A DNA stretch of 64,000 nucleotides from positions 27,169,370 through 27,233,369 of the forward strand of contig NC_049904.1 in assembly GCF_001411555.2 (NCBI RefSeq). Direction: 5' to 3'. Origin of the DNA: Juglans regia (Eukaryota; Streptophyta; Magnoliopsida; Fagales; Juglandaceae). Shown in pieces: positions 10,673 through 31,803 of this stretch. The position numbers were made by a program, and so were the translations under genes. The notes under the pieces are model-generated. The model did not search any database, was not told the origin of the DNA, and saw nothing but the letters and a program-made list of their open reading frames with translations. How positions within the stretch are numbered: the first letter of the stretch is position 1; each line of letters starts with the position of its first letter.

Positions 10673-12600
10673 CAGGAATACAAAGGAGGCCGGGTCGTGT
10701 GCTTTAATTTAAGAAAAATACTATAAAAAAACCTTACACCACATTCCTTTAGCTAGGCAACATATGATTTGTCATTTTTTCTTGTTATTTAAACACACAT
10801 ATATTTAAGCATTAATATAGACAGAAAAAATGATAAATTACATATTAATTAGATGAAAGTACGTATTGTAAGATTTCTATATAATAGAATTTTTTTCCAA
10901 CAAAAATTCTTAATATAGTGAACCCAGTGTATAAAAAGAAAATAAAAAATGGGCAATGGCCCACAAATCTAAACCCTTTATTTGTTGGCAAAATCAAAGA
11001 GGAGACCACAAAAAATAAAATAAAATAATGTTTTCTAGCGTATGGTCTCTTGTTTTCACAACACTTTTCAACACATTCCATTTCATCATTACAATTTTTT
11101 CAAATTTTTATATAAAATAAAATAAATAATTCAACTTTTTCAAATCTTAAAATACTAATAATATTAAAAAATATATAATAATATTTAATTTAATTTTTAA
11201 CTTTTATCTCAACTTATTTTATCTTATCAAATCAAGAAAAACAAACTAGACTAATGAACTGCAATTGGGAGCAGCAGTCGACCTCGGTGTTAGTTGAGTC
11301 ATGTCTTGGCAAAATGTAGTTTTTTATATCCACTACCTTCGAATTCATATTGAGAAAGAGTTGTGTCCAATGTTACTTGCAATAATGTTAGCCCATGGAG
11401 CTCACCCATCGGCAGAGAGATCGATTGGAAAGGACACATCTAGTACAAGGCTAAAAGGTCCAATGGCGATCCACGTGTACTTGAAAACGATAGAAGAGTT
11501 TTACTATTTATAATCTTTATACATCATATATTATATTTATTTTTAATTTTTTTAGTTTTATTTTTTTTAAACTAATCGAGTTCTTTTACTCATCATTCAT
11601 ATCACATATATGCTAAGAAAAAAAAAATTATGTATGGTGTGTGATGTAGAGATGATCATGAATCTGTCCCTGGAGCTCACGCACACATACATATTGGTTT
11701 GTTGGTGAAGATATTGGCTACATTTATATGGTGTGCCACATGAAAGTCGAAGGTTACTAGAAAGGGATTAATCATTAATCAAGCCTAATTTGATCTAATG
11801 GAAAATGAAAAGGAGAAAAATTATGGACAATCATGACCTCCTAGTCTTTGAGGGGAAGGAAAGCCACTCTGGTAGCCAGTTTGGTTGGTGGACATAACTC
11901 CTATTAGAGGAAGGGGAGAGACTTATCTTAGAAAATTAAAGATGGTGGGGGCAAATGTGTTCTAAGATGATTAAATAGTTGATACTCAAAACTAAAGTCA
12001 CACGAGAAACACATGAGAAATATGTTATATTTATGTTTATCTTATGTGTAGTAATATTTGAAAATCTTTACAACACACTTCATCCACGTGACATAATTTG
12101 ATTTATAAGATTTAAATTTAAAAATTTATCTTTTAAATTAAATTATGTCATATGTATGATTTGGGATGTAAATATTTTTAAATATGGTTATTATTTATCT
12201 TAAGTATCATATTGACGTGATGGTATTTAATAATCTTTAAATTAAATTTTATCTATAAATTGGTCTGACGACTACTATCACACTATGAAAGTAAGATAAT
12301 ATAGTTTATAGAATTTTTTTTATATTTTTTAAAAAGTAATTGGATTATATATTCCATTTTGAAATGGAATATACTAATTTCACTATTGTTGTTAATTGTA
12401 TATAAATATAAAGGATCATAACTCGCTTAAAATACAATGTTGGACTCGTGGATCATGAATATTCGATAAATATAATGGAACAAATTAATTCTAAAAAGTG
12501 AAAGAATAGAGCAAAAAAAATAAAAGCAAGTAAAATGCGGAATATACCTTTTTTGCCCACCAACTAAACAAAGGTTAGGTAAGTACAAACGAGTATGATC
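10673..12600. other. AT-rich spacer with MITE remnants
   Basis: No gene seen. It holds a copy of the AT-rich dispersed repeat (about 11060-11235) and a hairpin repeat at 12087-12155. The patches at 11250-11500 and 11640-11960 are less AT-rich but have no recognisable coding content. A TATA-like TATATAAATATAAAGG occurs near 12398, about 400 bp before the PFP start codon. Confidence 0.5.
12087..12155. repeat. Hairpin-forming MITE core
   Basis: GACATAATTTGATTTATAAG and the complementary arm ending TTAAATTAAATTATGTC form a long imperfect palindrome separated by only a few bases. This is the fold-back structure expected of a small MITE. Confidence 0.6.
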
Positions 12601-12804
12601 TAGTGCTATTCGGACCATCATAAAAAAATCTCAACTGTCCTCATGTCCAATGCGCCACGAGGAGTAAAAGACCTTTCTCGCCCTTATCAACCACTCGTAC
12701 ATATCACTAGCACGGGCCTCCGCGACTCTTCGACTGTCTGATAGATTCATGACCTGCTCGCATCCAATCATACGCCTTCACCGAAGAATATCTCAGTTTT
12801 GACA
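12601..12804 (+). promoter_or_regulatory. PFP-beta 5' flank / leader
   Basis: A drop in AT content and CT-rich stretches directly before the ATG look like a 5' UTR and proximal promoter. A CCAAT motif (CATCCAATCATACG) lies near 12760-12773. No clear TATA box lies within 150 bp of the start codon, so the TSS cannot be fixed. Confidence 0.4.
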
Positions 12805-20621
<7,817 letters not shown>

Positions 20622-21000
20622 CCAAATTGTTGCTCTGATGCACGGTCATATATATTTAGAGAAGGAAAAATATTTGCATCAGCCCCACACCAGCACACAC
20701 TCAACCTATTGAGTGTAAAAAAAGAAAAAAAGTGATGTGAGAAACCATCTAAATCTGTACTTTTTCTGCATCTTTGAGATTTCTGTCCTTTGTTTTGAAA
20801 TGGGATTTTTGAGAATTGTGTTTTTACATTATCTGGAGGAATATGTATGACTATGAGATAGTTTTGCGTCTCATTGTGCAACTCAGTTTTCGAGTCTCTC
20901 AAAGCACCCATTTCTGCAACTTCTTGAGAGCGTTTTCATTCCTGGTCTGCTAAATGATTGTATGTCTATCATTTTTCTAATAATAAACGACTGTCGTTAA
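20622..21000 (+). terminator. PFP-beta 3' UTR and poly(A) region
   Basis: Follows the TAG at 20619-20621. AATAATAAAC at 20980-20989 is a plausible near-upstream poly(A) signal after a T-rich stretch; extremely AT-rich repeat DNA begins shortly afterwards. The cleavage site itself cannot be read. Confidence 0.45.
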
Positions 21001-21036
21001 CTAGTCAAATCCATAAAATGTCATTTTTTAAAGAGA

Positions 21037-21200
21037 AATGATAGTTACAATTATGAATATGTAAATGTCGTATAATTATTTTGAAAAAAATAAATAAATA
21101 TGAAACATAAAAAAAATTAATTTTTTAATAGTAGATTTTATTCTTTTTCAAAATGACTGTATGATGCTTGCATATTCCACGATTATATGTATTATTTTTT
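21037..21200. repeat. MITE copy, short AT-rich family
   Basis: The left end AGAGAAATGATAGTTACAAT and the right end GATTATATGTATTATTTTTT are imperfect inverted copies of each other, with a TGCTTGCATATTCCA internal motif. Same family as 30901-31078. Confidence 0.5.
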
Positions 21201-23880
21201 TTTAAAACAAGAACAAGGTCGTTGTCATCAATCAAATCCAGAGTTTTTAGCATTCACGTTAAAAATAATCTGTCTCCGAAATTGTAGAGATATTATTTGA
21301 GAATTGAGACACAAAATGATAAGAAATTGAGCTGCTTTAAAAAAGTTCTCCATTTGAGCAACTGCTAAGAAAGAAAAAAAAAAATGTCTTCTATTCCTCT
21401 CGTTTTAAAAAACAAAAAACAGCTAAACTGCATAGATCGACAATTGCCACTCTAATTAATTTATCAAGTTTTCTACAATAATATTGTCGGATATTCTTTT
21501 GTTTAGGATGCAAATCGGAATGAGAGATACAAAATGTAATTTCCCTATTTAAACAAAAAAATAATAAATAAAGAGGGGAAAAATAAAACAAAAGCAATGC
21601 TGAATGCAGGTTTAAAGGGCATCAAAGTGTCCCTGTCTAGAATGATCACAGGTGACAGAGGATTCATCAACTCTTTATATAATCAGATAACAACAAACCA
21701 ATGAACTTACTTTTTGTTCACCTTTTATCCATCTCACACAAACGTATTGATGTGACTTCATGATTCAAAATACATTTAATGATTTAGATGAAATCACATA
21801 TTGTTTTCGTGTAATTTCTTTATAGATGTAAATTACTCAACAACCATAGGATAACTAAGTGGCAAATCACTGTTTAGCCTGGCCAAAAAATGAAAAGGTA
21901 ACAAAAGATACGACTTTTTTAGGATGATCAGATGCTTAGCAGCATGAATGCTATTGAAAGTTGAAACACATGACATGAATTATTGCTAACAAATATCACC
22001 TAATCTGATTGTTCTTAATCTCTTGACAGTCGGCTCCATAATACTCTATTCTTTCTTAATAGTATGTATTGCTGCAAATGAACAGTACCAAAATCTCAGA
22101 ATTGTGTTCTCTGCATTGCTGTTTGACAAAATTGGCTACTTGTGGCGTGCGCAACCCAACTACTTTCAGCTTTGATGCAGCGTAAAAGGGTTGTCAACTT
22201 TTTTCTCTGTAGACACCCCGACTTTCTTCTCTTTTGAGGTTTTCTTTCCTTCTTTCTGTATATTCAAAGCTCCTTTAATCACATGCTACTGATTTGGCAC
22301 TGTGCTGATCTGTTGCTACGTGCTGTGCATGATCACGTGTTTTTGACCTTTTTAGGTTCAGGAGATGGATGCTCTTTATCCACCCTTTTGTACCCCCTTT
22401 TACAAATATATTCTGGACAATACACAGTCTTAAAAGAAAAAAAGTATTTTCTTAATTGCATCTGGGTTGGATCGGAATCAATTGCCGGTGGTACTTGGAG
22501 GAACCTTACCGGAAAAGAACCTGCATTTCCCTGCAATGTGACACCTGAACATTGCTTTTTTCAGAGTTTGGAGCAAGTCCTGACAGCTCATTGAACTTGT
22601 CATGACACTTGGGAAGTAGAAGATGAGAAGAGGGAGAATCAGATATGGATCATCTTTCTTGTATTACTACGGATAAAGCTGTTTTTGGTTTAATCCCTTT
22701 TTCAAAAGTAAAATTATCTTAACCAATAGAAAAAATATATTCATCATTAATTTTATCATTATTCAATGATGTGGTATTAGATGATAGATTCACAAGTAAA
22801 ATATAATAAATAATTTTCAATCATCTAAAGACACATCATGAGATGATGTTAATATGATAAGAATTAGAATGATGAGTAGTTTTATTTATTTTTATTTAAA
22901 AAACATCAAACAAGATTTGGAAAACAATCATAGGTAAGATTAAGATGATTAAAGACATAATGAAGAGAATAATCAATGCCCTATAACCAACAGAAGCACT
23001 TGATTAATTTTGTCAAACAAACCATAATACACACCAACCTTGTTTGTAAATAAAATTATAACTTCAGGAAATTTGAATCCCATTCACACAAGGAGTAAAA
23101 GTTGTCAATGCCTGTGAGTGGCCCCATTGCTTGCAATTGGAAAAGCCATGTGAAAAGAGTAGGTACCCATCACATCTTACCAATCATTAAAACACAGGTT
23201 TGTCCACCGACATTAACATGGTTCAGTATCATTCATGAAAATTGCTACGGGTCTCAAATTTAAGATATTTTTTATTTTATTTTATTTTTTTATGTATTTT
23301 TTTAATTATTATAAATATTTAAAAAAAATAAAAAATTTAAAATATCATTAAAAAATATTTTCTTAATCATTCGATAAAAAAAAATCTCATTCAAAATATT
23401 TTTTAGATCTCGAATTCGAAACCCAAAATATTTCTCATCATTTATTTACCCTATATCTCTCTATTGTCACATCCATAACTACTAATTATATTTATTTTTA
23501 AAAAATACTTTATCCAATTCTATAAAAATCAACGTGAATTAATGTGCATCAGATTATAAAATTATTTTTATTATAAAATAAATTTAACAAATTTTATAAA
23601 GTCTAATTTATAAATTTATTTTATATAATCTATTTATATCTATAACAATTTTCTATATTTTTAAGACTGACTTTTGAGATTTTTTTCCTAAATATTTTCT
23701 TAATAAGAAAAAAATCACAGCTTCAATCACTTTTCAGTTTTTAGACGTAAAAAAATTAAATGTTAATTTTAAGATTGCTTTTATTTTTATAATTATTTTC
23801 AATCTTATCTAATTATTATAATTTTTTAAAACTTTTATATGAAATAAAATAAATAATTTAACTTTTTATTACGGTTAAGT
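21201..23880. other. Spacer without recognisable genes
   Basis: AT-rich. The less AT-rich patch at 22010-22680 has no convincing coding frame; the 103-aa frame at 22283 shows no domain. AT-rich repeat fragments occur at 23245-23440 and 23530-23660, and another copy of the TTTATATGAAATAAAATAAA repeat at 23780-23870. Confidence 0.5.
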
Positions 23881-23884
23881 AGAA

Positions 23885-24165
23885 TTTTCTTTATTTTTAT
23901 TCAATACATATGTTTTGAAATCATCTAAAAAAACAAAAACGGCCCAAAAACCAAAGTCAACAACTTGACTATCATAGTGGTGAAAGTGAAACCCAATGCC
24001 TAGTGCTATGAGCCATGTACGTAGTTCGAGCCATGGAATGGGTGCTCTGTCCGAGCCCCGAACTATCATGTTCAAGGCTCTAGGTCCTTTCATTCTACGC
24101 TGATTTGCTAGGTTCCTGCTGTCCTACTCCTACAAGTGGCATTTTGCTGCAGTAAGGACAAAAAA
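23885..24165 (-). repeat. Unclassified repeat, copy 1 (empty-site copy)
   Basis: Reverse complement matches 44965-45140 plus 45709-45760. Shared pieces include GTAGGAGTAGGACAGCAGG, TACATGGCTCATAGCACTAG and CATTGGGTTTCA. This copy keeps about 60 bp absent from the other and lacks the 568-bp MITE that splits the other, so it gives the empty site for that insertion. No protein match. Confidence 0.75.
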
Positions 24166-27100
24166 ATAGTCCTTTGTGCTTGCAGTTTCAGTTTGTAAAG
24201 AAAATATATATATAAGTTTTCTATTTGAAAAAAACTATTTTACCTCTTGCTCAAATTTACCGCTTGATAAAATTATTTTTTTATTTAATAATTAAGTAAA
24301 TGTTTTTAAATATATTGATATTTTTTTTATTTTTTAAAAATATTCAAAAGAATGTAAATAAAAAAATTAAAAAAATACTATCTACCAAAATGAGCAGACT
24401 ACTCTAATCGGCAGAGTAGCCAGACTCTTTCTGTTTTGTTATTAAGAAACAGTTAAGTTAGAGCTAGGCAAGCAATCTATAGAATTTCAAGTTTTGGCTA
24501 TAATTAAAATTTTTAGTCAGGTTAATTTATATTCAATTAGACATTTTAAAATTAAAATAGTAATATAATATTATATTTTAATAATATTTTACAAAATTTT
24601 TTTTAATATTTTATAAATACACTTAATATATTTTTCCAAACAAGATTCAACCACCAGATGCCACAAAATTCAAGCAAAATATATTACATATTGTTAAAAA
24701 AAATAAAATAGAATAAGGTAGAAAATAATGGACTATTTATCAAAATTGAAATGAATAATATAAATTTTAAAATAATTAGATAATATAGACATTAAAATAA
24801 CGTATAGATTTTTTAAATTGATGGAAGGTATTACAAAATAGAAAGAGCATGAAAAGTAACATTTATAAATATAATGTATGATGAGTCAAAAATTTTGAAA
24901 CCTATGCACCTGATGTAAGATTAAAATATAATGATGGTTAAAAATGATTAAAATATTACTTTGGTGAGTAAATAATATATAGCCAAAGATGAATAGGGAG
25001 CTTAATTTATTGTAGCTCATATGTTGAGTTTTAGTGGTTTGGCTAGTCTAATGTAAAGGATTTTACTCATGCCTAGACAAAGTATGAAGATGTATTGACA
25101 TTTGACTAGTTCAATGTCAATGCTCTTAGATGTTATAGATTATTTAAGCATTTGAAAAAATATATATTCATCGTTAAATTTTAATTTTTTAAGTGATTTT
25201 AATATTTATTAATTTTTTTACAAAAGTACATAATACTTACACACTATATAATTGCAAATATCATTTCTCAATTACAAAATTCTAGAAAATTAAAAGAGAG
25301 ATATTTCACTTGAGTAACTACATGTATTTATAATTTCACATTAAAAAATATCTATTTTATTAGTTTTTTTTATAAATTCAAATTTTAAAATTTTAAAATT
25401 TCATAATTTTTAATATATTAATAAATACATCAATCCATATTGTTATGCAAGTAAAAATTATAAATACAGATAACATTTTTTATTTAACTTAATACAGTAC
25501 AAAAATCATTGACCCCCTCTTGGCTCTTTTTACTACCACACGTAGGACACCATTCGCAATGGAAAATGATTGTATTATATATTCTTCCTTATCTTTTTAT
25601 TTTCTGTGTTTTCTTCCCATATTTAAGTCTGTAATTTCGTATGATAAAGACAATAATTAGGGCTCTTACGCACAGAATTTGTCATGATACGTACGTACGT
25701 GTAACAGTAGTACTTTAAGAGCTAGCAGTAGAATATTCCCATGCATGCATATATTCGAATTTTTTTAAATAATTAAAAGCCTTTTTAATTGTAACTTTCT
25801 TTGGAATGAGTTACAGTTGTACCGTGTACGTACAGATAACTCCAAAAATATTTTGTACGGCAGCATATATATATATATATCTATATATATTTATATAGTT
25901 TGGTATATCCTTCCCTTATCACCTTTCCAATTCCCACCACAAAGGCGCCTCTCTCTCGCATATATATAATATATTTTCTTCCTTTTTTTTTTTTTTTTTG
26001 TACTATCTGTCAACGTATTCGATTCAAGATTCTCTATATTCCAAAAATATATTTATACCATCCAAAAGAGGGAGATACAGAGAGATATGATCTATAAAAA
26101 CGGATCTCGAAAATTTTGTTGCATGCTATGCCATTCATGTGTGGCACTCTTTATATATATATATATATATATATTCATAGGATGAATCTATTAGCTAAAG
26201 AATTTTAAGGAGCAATGATTCCACAAACAATGGCAGAAACTTTTGCAGTACTCCCCTTATTTCTACATGAGTGATGCACAATCTATGCATGGATTTTCAC
26301 TTTCTCTATTTGTCTTGCTTTTTTACATGTGGATGAGAGTGATTATTTACGAGAAAAAACGATTATTTTTTACGAGTTATTTATGATGAGATTGGACTTC
26401 TTTTGATAAGAAATGATAGTTTTTTATAGCAAATAATTAATCATAAATATGCATTTTTCTTGTACCATGCAAAAATTGACAAATCTATCAAATATTTGAG
26501 TTTAATTATGAAAAATGTTTTAAAATATTAATTGAGAATTTGGATTTCCACTTTGTTTGTCCTTTTTTTTCATTAATTAATTTAGTATGTCATTGTATGA
26601 TTTGTTTTTACTCGGGGAGGGGGGGTGGAACCCAATATTATCACCTCCATTTTGGAAGTTTGAGTGTTATGTCATCAGGCCATGTGCCTTTGGCCATTGG
26701 ATGATGTTTTTAAAAACAAGCGATTGCTTAAAAAAATTTTAAAAAAAATAATTGTGCTTTGGTTAACCATAATTTTAGATATACATGCATGTAGATAAAC
26801 CATACCAATGAGAAAGTTAGGGCATGCAAACAGGTAGAGACGAGGGAGGCAGTTGCTATCAAGAAGAAGGGTCAGTTTCATTAGCTTGGAGAGTTGGGGC
26901 CCTTCCAGTTGATGTAATAATGGTGTTTTTGCCTGCACATGGCTCATCATTTTGCCTACAAACAAACGCCATTAACAAAACCCAACCCCTCTCCGATCTC
27001 TTTAATTATTTATCTCTTTTAGATTTTGTAGGAAGATGGATCGGTACTCTCCACGATCGACCAGTACCATATATTGCCATTTTGCATTGCAAGGCCGCCT

Positions 27101-30100
27101 ACTATAAGCCACTAACCCATCATCCATAATTGGGGTCCATCTAACTTGTCACCTTCTATATCTATATCTATATCTATATACACGCAAAGAAAGAGAGAGA
27201 TAGAGAAAAATACTCTACCCGTAAAGTGATTACACAATAATAATTTCACAAATTGATGTGGCTTGATATGGTTTGTCAGATTGTAAAATTACTTTTATTA
27301 TAAAGTAGATCTGACGAATTACATGAATACATGTCAATTTATAAAATTACCTTTTGTATAATCTCTTTGTGGCTATAACACTCCTCATATATCTATATAA
27401 GAAAATAAATTACACAACATTTTTTACAACACTTTACACAACTATATATGTTTTAAATGAGAGGTATTTTTGTAAAATATCTTATAAAAGTAATATCATT
27501 TTACAAAAATACCCCCATTTTATAATATTGTTATGTAATATGTTGTGTGTATATCATCACTCATATATATATATATATATATATTATATTGTGTGTGTGT
27601 GCACGCGCGAGTGTGTGCGTACTTTGTTCTTATATATTTCAAACCGCGTGATCTTTTCTTTTATACCTAAATCTTGTGCACATCACATAAAAATAAGGGA
27701 ATATTCTGAACTACCATAATTTGTATCATGTGAATTCGCACTTGATATCTAAATCACAAGCTTAAATTGTAATATACACAAGTTGCAATGATAGACTGAT
27801 AATTTAAAGCTTTAAGAAACATCAAATTTGTATTACATGATTAATTGAGGTTTTTGCGATAAAAAAATTGTAAAATATCGAAATTGGTGGCTGTGAGACC
27901 ACATTACGAAATAAATTGATAGGGATAAATAGCTAACTACACTATCCATTCTAATTAATAAGGATTTATACTTGACACTTGAAACAATCAAAATTAACAC
28001 ATTATATGCCCTGATCTACTACTTTTTTATCAAATGATATTTTCGCCTAAGTACTGATCATGTTAAAATGACAAAAAATAGGTGATGTGGAAAACATTTT
28101 TTAACTTTGTTTCTGGATAAATGTTGCTATTTAACTATTAGCTATAACGAGCTTATAACTCGCACAATGCGCGGATTGCTGTGTATGTTGCGTATGAGGG
28201 AGATAGATTTAGAGAGAGATCGGGTTTTATAGTGGAGAAATTTGAGATGGTTTATAGGATAGTTTATTTGACGAAACAATATAAATGTTGAAATAATATC
28301 TTTGGATGGAGACTTGAATATGTTAATATTTTTATATGTAAGAAAAGAAATGAAACTTAAAAGTTATAACAATTCATAATGAAATATTGCTTTTAAAAGG
28401 ATTATCGCTCCACATATAACTCCGCTTAAAATACAAAACAATATAAATGTTGAATTAGTGCTTTTGTGTGGAGTCTTGAATCGGTTTATATCTTTATATG
28501 TAAGATTTGAAATGAAATTTAGAAGTTATAATGATTCATAATAACTTAAAAGTTACAATGGTTTATAATAAAACATTTCTTTTAAAAGGTTTACCGCTTT
28601 ATTAACATAGCACTTCAAATTTAATGTGTAGAATGCATACTTTTATAAGTAGAATGTCACGTTAGAATTATATGACTTTGCTTTTATATATAGTAATAGA
28701 TTCGAGGGTGTAATGCTTCATTTTATATGATTCAGAGCGTAAATTATGTCAATAGACTAATAAATCAAAAAATGCATATATACATGTAAAGGATGGTTAA
28801 ATGCAAAGGATTCAACCAAAAGAAAGAAATAATCACAAGATGTCACTCAATTAAGGATAGTTATATCACTTAACCACACCAATCCCCAATGTCTTTTCAA
28901 CCAAACCACACTGTTAGGATCAGGAATTGATCACTCAACTCCTAATTCTAAAAAAAAAAAAAAAAAATTCCTAAGCAATATGCATATATAATTTGTAAAA
29001 TAGATATCTAAAACAAACAATTCTCAAGTTTCTGTCATTTCTGAGTGATAATTTATATAGCAAATACAATGCATGAACAGTCCAAGCTCTCAATAAATGG
29101 TAGGAAAATATGATCAGTTGGATAGGGAATACACAACTTCGAAGCGAAAAAAACAAGAAGGCTACAACGATTGCCAACAACATTAATCTATAAAGTAACT
29201 TCGATTAGACATTTATGACAACTTATAAATTAATAAAACATTAAAGTTGGACAATTAATCTAAATTAATTTAAGTAAAAGGATACTTTTCATCCATGTAG
29301 CCGCCACATAAGGACAAATGTTTCCATAATTTTTATCGTCTTCCTAAAAGTCATAAGCTTCCACAACTACGAGCTTATTAGCTCCGAAACATTTTATCTC
29401 ATTTCATTCTATAATTATAATTTTTTAAATTTTTATATAAAATATAATAAATAATTTAATTTTTTTTAAAATTTTAAAACAATAATAATATAAAATAAAA
29501 ATATTCTAATAATATTTTATTTAACTTTTAACTTTTATCTAAAATAATTTTATTTCATCTCACTATATATCGAAATATCACCGGAATTTCAAACGCGCTA
29601 GCTCCACAGCCTGTGGGTGAATGCTGATTAATTGTATGGCTGGATATGTGTGTAATTCTTGGAAATTTATCAGGAAAATTGTTTCAATATTTATAGCATA
29701 ATTATCTTTTTAATACTTTAGAAACATAAAATATTTGTCATTATTCTATATGGAATTTCTAAAAACTGAGTTTCGAAACCATGTTAATTATAAGGTATAT
29801 ATTCCCAATATTTGGCTTTTGAGAACATGTAAAGCACTTATAGATGGTTAGAACTTTATTTTGAAGTCACATGATTTCAATATTCTTATATATGCAAGAT
29901 TATATAAACTAACAATTGTTTTCTATTTTTCTATACAATGATAAAGGTTCAAAAATTTTGATCGAAAGACAAATTAAATAACAATGATTACTTGTATTTA
30001 TCCTAATGAACACATTTAATTAATTGCTTAAATTCTATGTATAGGATATTTAGGCCCGTTTGGAACTTGGAAGATGCTGAAATTAACTCAGTTCAGTCTA

Positions 30101-30340
30101 ATTTTAAACCAAGTCTAATATCTTAACACTCAACTCTCAAATCATAAAACTCATCTCAACTCAAAATCTTTTTACACGTAGGATACATAACCTTTTTAAC
30201 TCAACACCTCTTTATATGCAGGATTAACAATTTTTTTCAAATTTTCATAAATATATTTAAATTCATCTTAACATCAAACTCATTCTACTAACTTATTATT
30301 ATTCATAAAAAAATCAATTCAATTTAATATTTAAATGAGA
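24166..30340. other. Gene desert, AT-rich with microsatellites and MITE fragments
   Basis: No gene supported. Contents I can see: (AT)n near 25865-25890 and 26154-26175; (TATATC)n at 27160-27180; (AT)n and (GT)n at 27563-27620; a diverged ~135-160 bp tandem pair at 28277-28600; MITE-like AT-rich inverted pieces at 25190-25490 and 27210-27380; an A-run at 28951-28968; and the AT-rich dispersed repeat at 29390-29570. The patch 26810-27140 is less AT-rich and unexplained. 30050-30310 resembles the CTCATCTCAACTC repeat family. Confidence 0.5.
28277..28600. repeat. Diverged tandem pair, ~135-160 bp unit
   Basis: Both units start ACAATATAAATGTTGAA. They share a GGAGTCTTGAAT-like block, TTTATATGTAAGA, GAAATGAAA and CTTTTAAAAGGTTTACCGCT, in the same order (28277-28411, 28438-28600). 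The second carries an internal duplication of the TTAAAAGTTA..ATGGTTTATAAT segment. Directly upstream (28150-28200) is a TAACTCGCACAATGCGCGGA motif of unknown nature. Confidence 0.65.
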
Positions 30341-30399
30341 CATATTGTATTTAAAATGGAAAAACAAACTTATCTACATATAAAAAAATTAAAAAAAAA

Positions 30400-30620
30400 A
30401 AAAAATTGGCTGGCACGCGCTGGAGGCGTAGTCTGGAATTTGGAACAAAAAGGTTTGAGCAAGGAACATGGGGGGAATCATAGAGGGATGTAGATGTCAA
30501 CGCTGGGGAATTGCATCCTTCATCATGAAGAAGAAATCTCCATCCCATGAATGTTAGCAACTTGGCATTCCCCCACTTGACACCCTTTGACATGACATGA
30601 CACCACTCTTCCTTTTTTGA
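30400..30620. other. Less AT-rich, non-coding island upstream of the 31804 gene
   Basis: A 220-bp stretch of clearly higher G+C than its surroundings, with no good frame. It lies 1.2 kb before the next gene. A distal regulatory block is possible, as is a fragment of an unknown repeat. Confidence 0.35.
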
Positions 30621-30900
30621 GATTTTGAGATTATTGATTTCGATATATATATACTATATTGCATTTTAATTACTTTATTTTTGTGTTTATCTTCACAAAA
30701 ATAGCCAAGATTCATGAACTAGGTATATAATTGGCCTCTATAATTCAGGAACCTCTCTAACCAGAAACTGTAAAATGGTGTACGTAAAGTGATTTATTTC
30801 GAAAATAAACGAAACTAAATAGAAGAGATGACAATTATAAAAAAATAATGTTAGATATAATTATGAGTTGTACAATCGTTACATATTCTTATTAAAAAAA

Positions 30901-31078
30901 GAGTAATGCTAGATATAGTCATGAGTTACGCAAGTACACCACTCATTTTATAAAAGAATGAGATCTATTATTAAAAAATTAATTTTTTTATGTGAGTTCA
31001 TATTTATTTTTTTTTTAAAAGAGTACGTAATGCTTGTGCACTCTATGATTGTAAATATTATTTCTCTTAAAAAATAGT
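30901..31078. repeat. MITE, ~180 bp, best copy of a short family
   Basis: The left arm GAGTAATGCTAGATATAGTC and the right arm, reverse-complemented GAGAAATAATATTTACAATC, continue as imperfect inverted repeats for ~43 bp (ATGAGTTACGCAAG against ATAGAGTGCACAAG). Fragments of the same family occur near 300, 14700, 21037, 25190, 31080 and 33590. Confidence 0.65.
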
Positions 31079-31605
31079 GAAACTCATTATTAAAAAAATT
31101 AATTTCTTATATAAATCTTATATTTATTTGTATTTTTAAATGGAATGTACGACACATACATACTCTATGAAGAAAAAATCTATTTAAAAGTTTTATATTT
31201 TCATACACCCAATACATCGATGATATGAAGCCTTTCACAACAAATAGTTTGGTAGCATATGTACTAGCAAAACTCGTGCGCATAAACCCACAAGATGAGA
31301 AGAGGAACTAATATTTTTCTTGAACCAATATGTCTTTCACCATATGTATTATGTACTATAAATTATCAAAATTGAGAAATAAACACACTCTTGTTCATGT
31401 ACAAATTATTATTGCTTAATGAAATTACTCAACTTTTGTAGTTTTAAGCACAAAGTGTACAAGTTACTGTAACTATTTAATTGTTTATTTTATTTTATTA
31501 CTTTTAAGTGAATCTCTCTCACTGTAATATTCAATCCTTATTTTGATAAACCATAATCTAAATAGATTCACACAACACAAGAATCGTTTCCCATGTTGTT
31601 TTGTA

Positions 31606-31803
31606 CTATATATGGCATTGCTTCCTCCATGCACGCTGGACCCAACATCTTATCTCCCCCAATCTCTCTCTCTCTCTCTCTCTCTGTGCTGAATAATTTT
31701 TATTACTCAATTCTCCTTTAGTGGGTCACTCGCAGTCTTGCACTGCATCTCTGAACTCACTTCCAAAACACACCCACTCTCTCTCATCTCTCTCTCTCTC
31801 TCC
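31606..31803 (+). promoter_or_regulatory. Core promoter and CT-rich leader of the 31804 gene
   Basis: A TATA box (CTATATATGG) at 31606-31615 lies about 190 bp before the ATG. Between them are two (CT)n tracts (about 31664-31684 and 31780-31803), typical of plant 5' UTRs (Y-patches). A G+C-richer coding region follows. This predicts a TSS near 31640. Confidence 0.6.

Noticed and set aside
10282..10683. Overlapping frames on both strands at the MULE right end
   Set aside because: They span the TIR and the 30-bp tandem; open mostly because of the local G+C content, no recognisable protein.
22283..22594. 103-aa + frame in the spacer
   Set aside because: No domain, no splice or promoter context, and not supported by neighbouring sequence.
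27354..27719. 121-aa + frame
   Set aside because: Translation of AT and GT microsatellites (Ile/Tyr runs).
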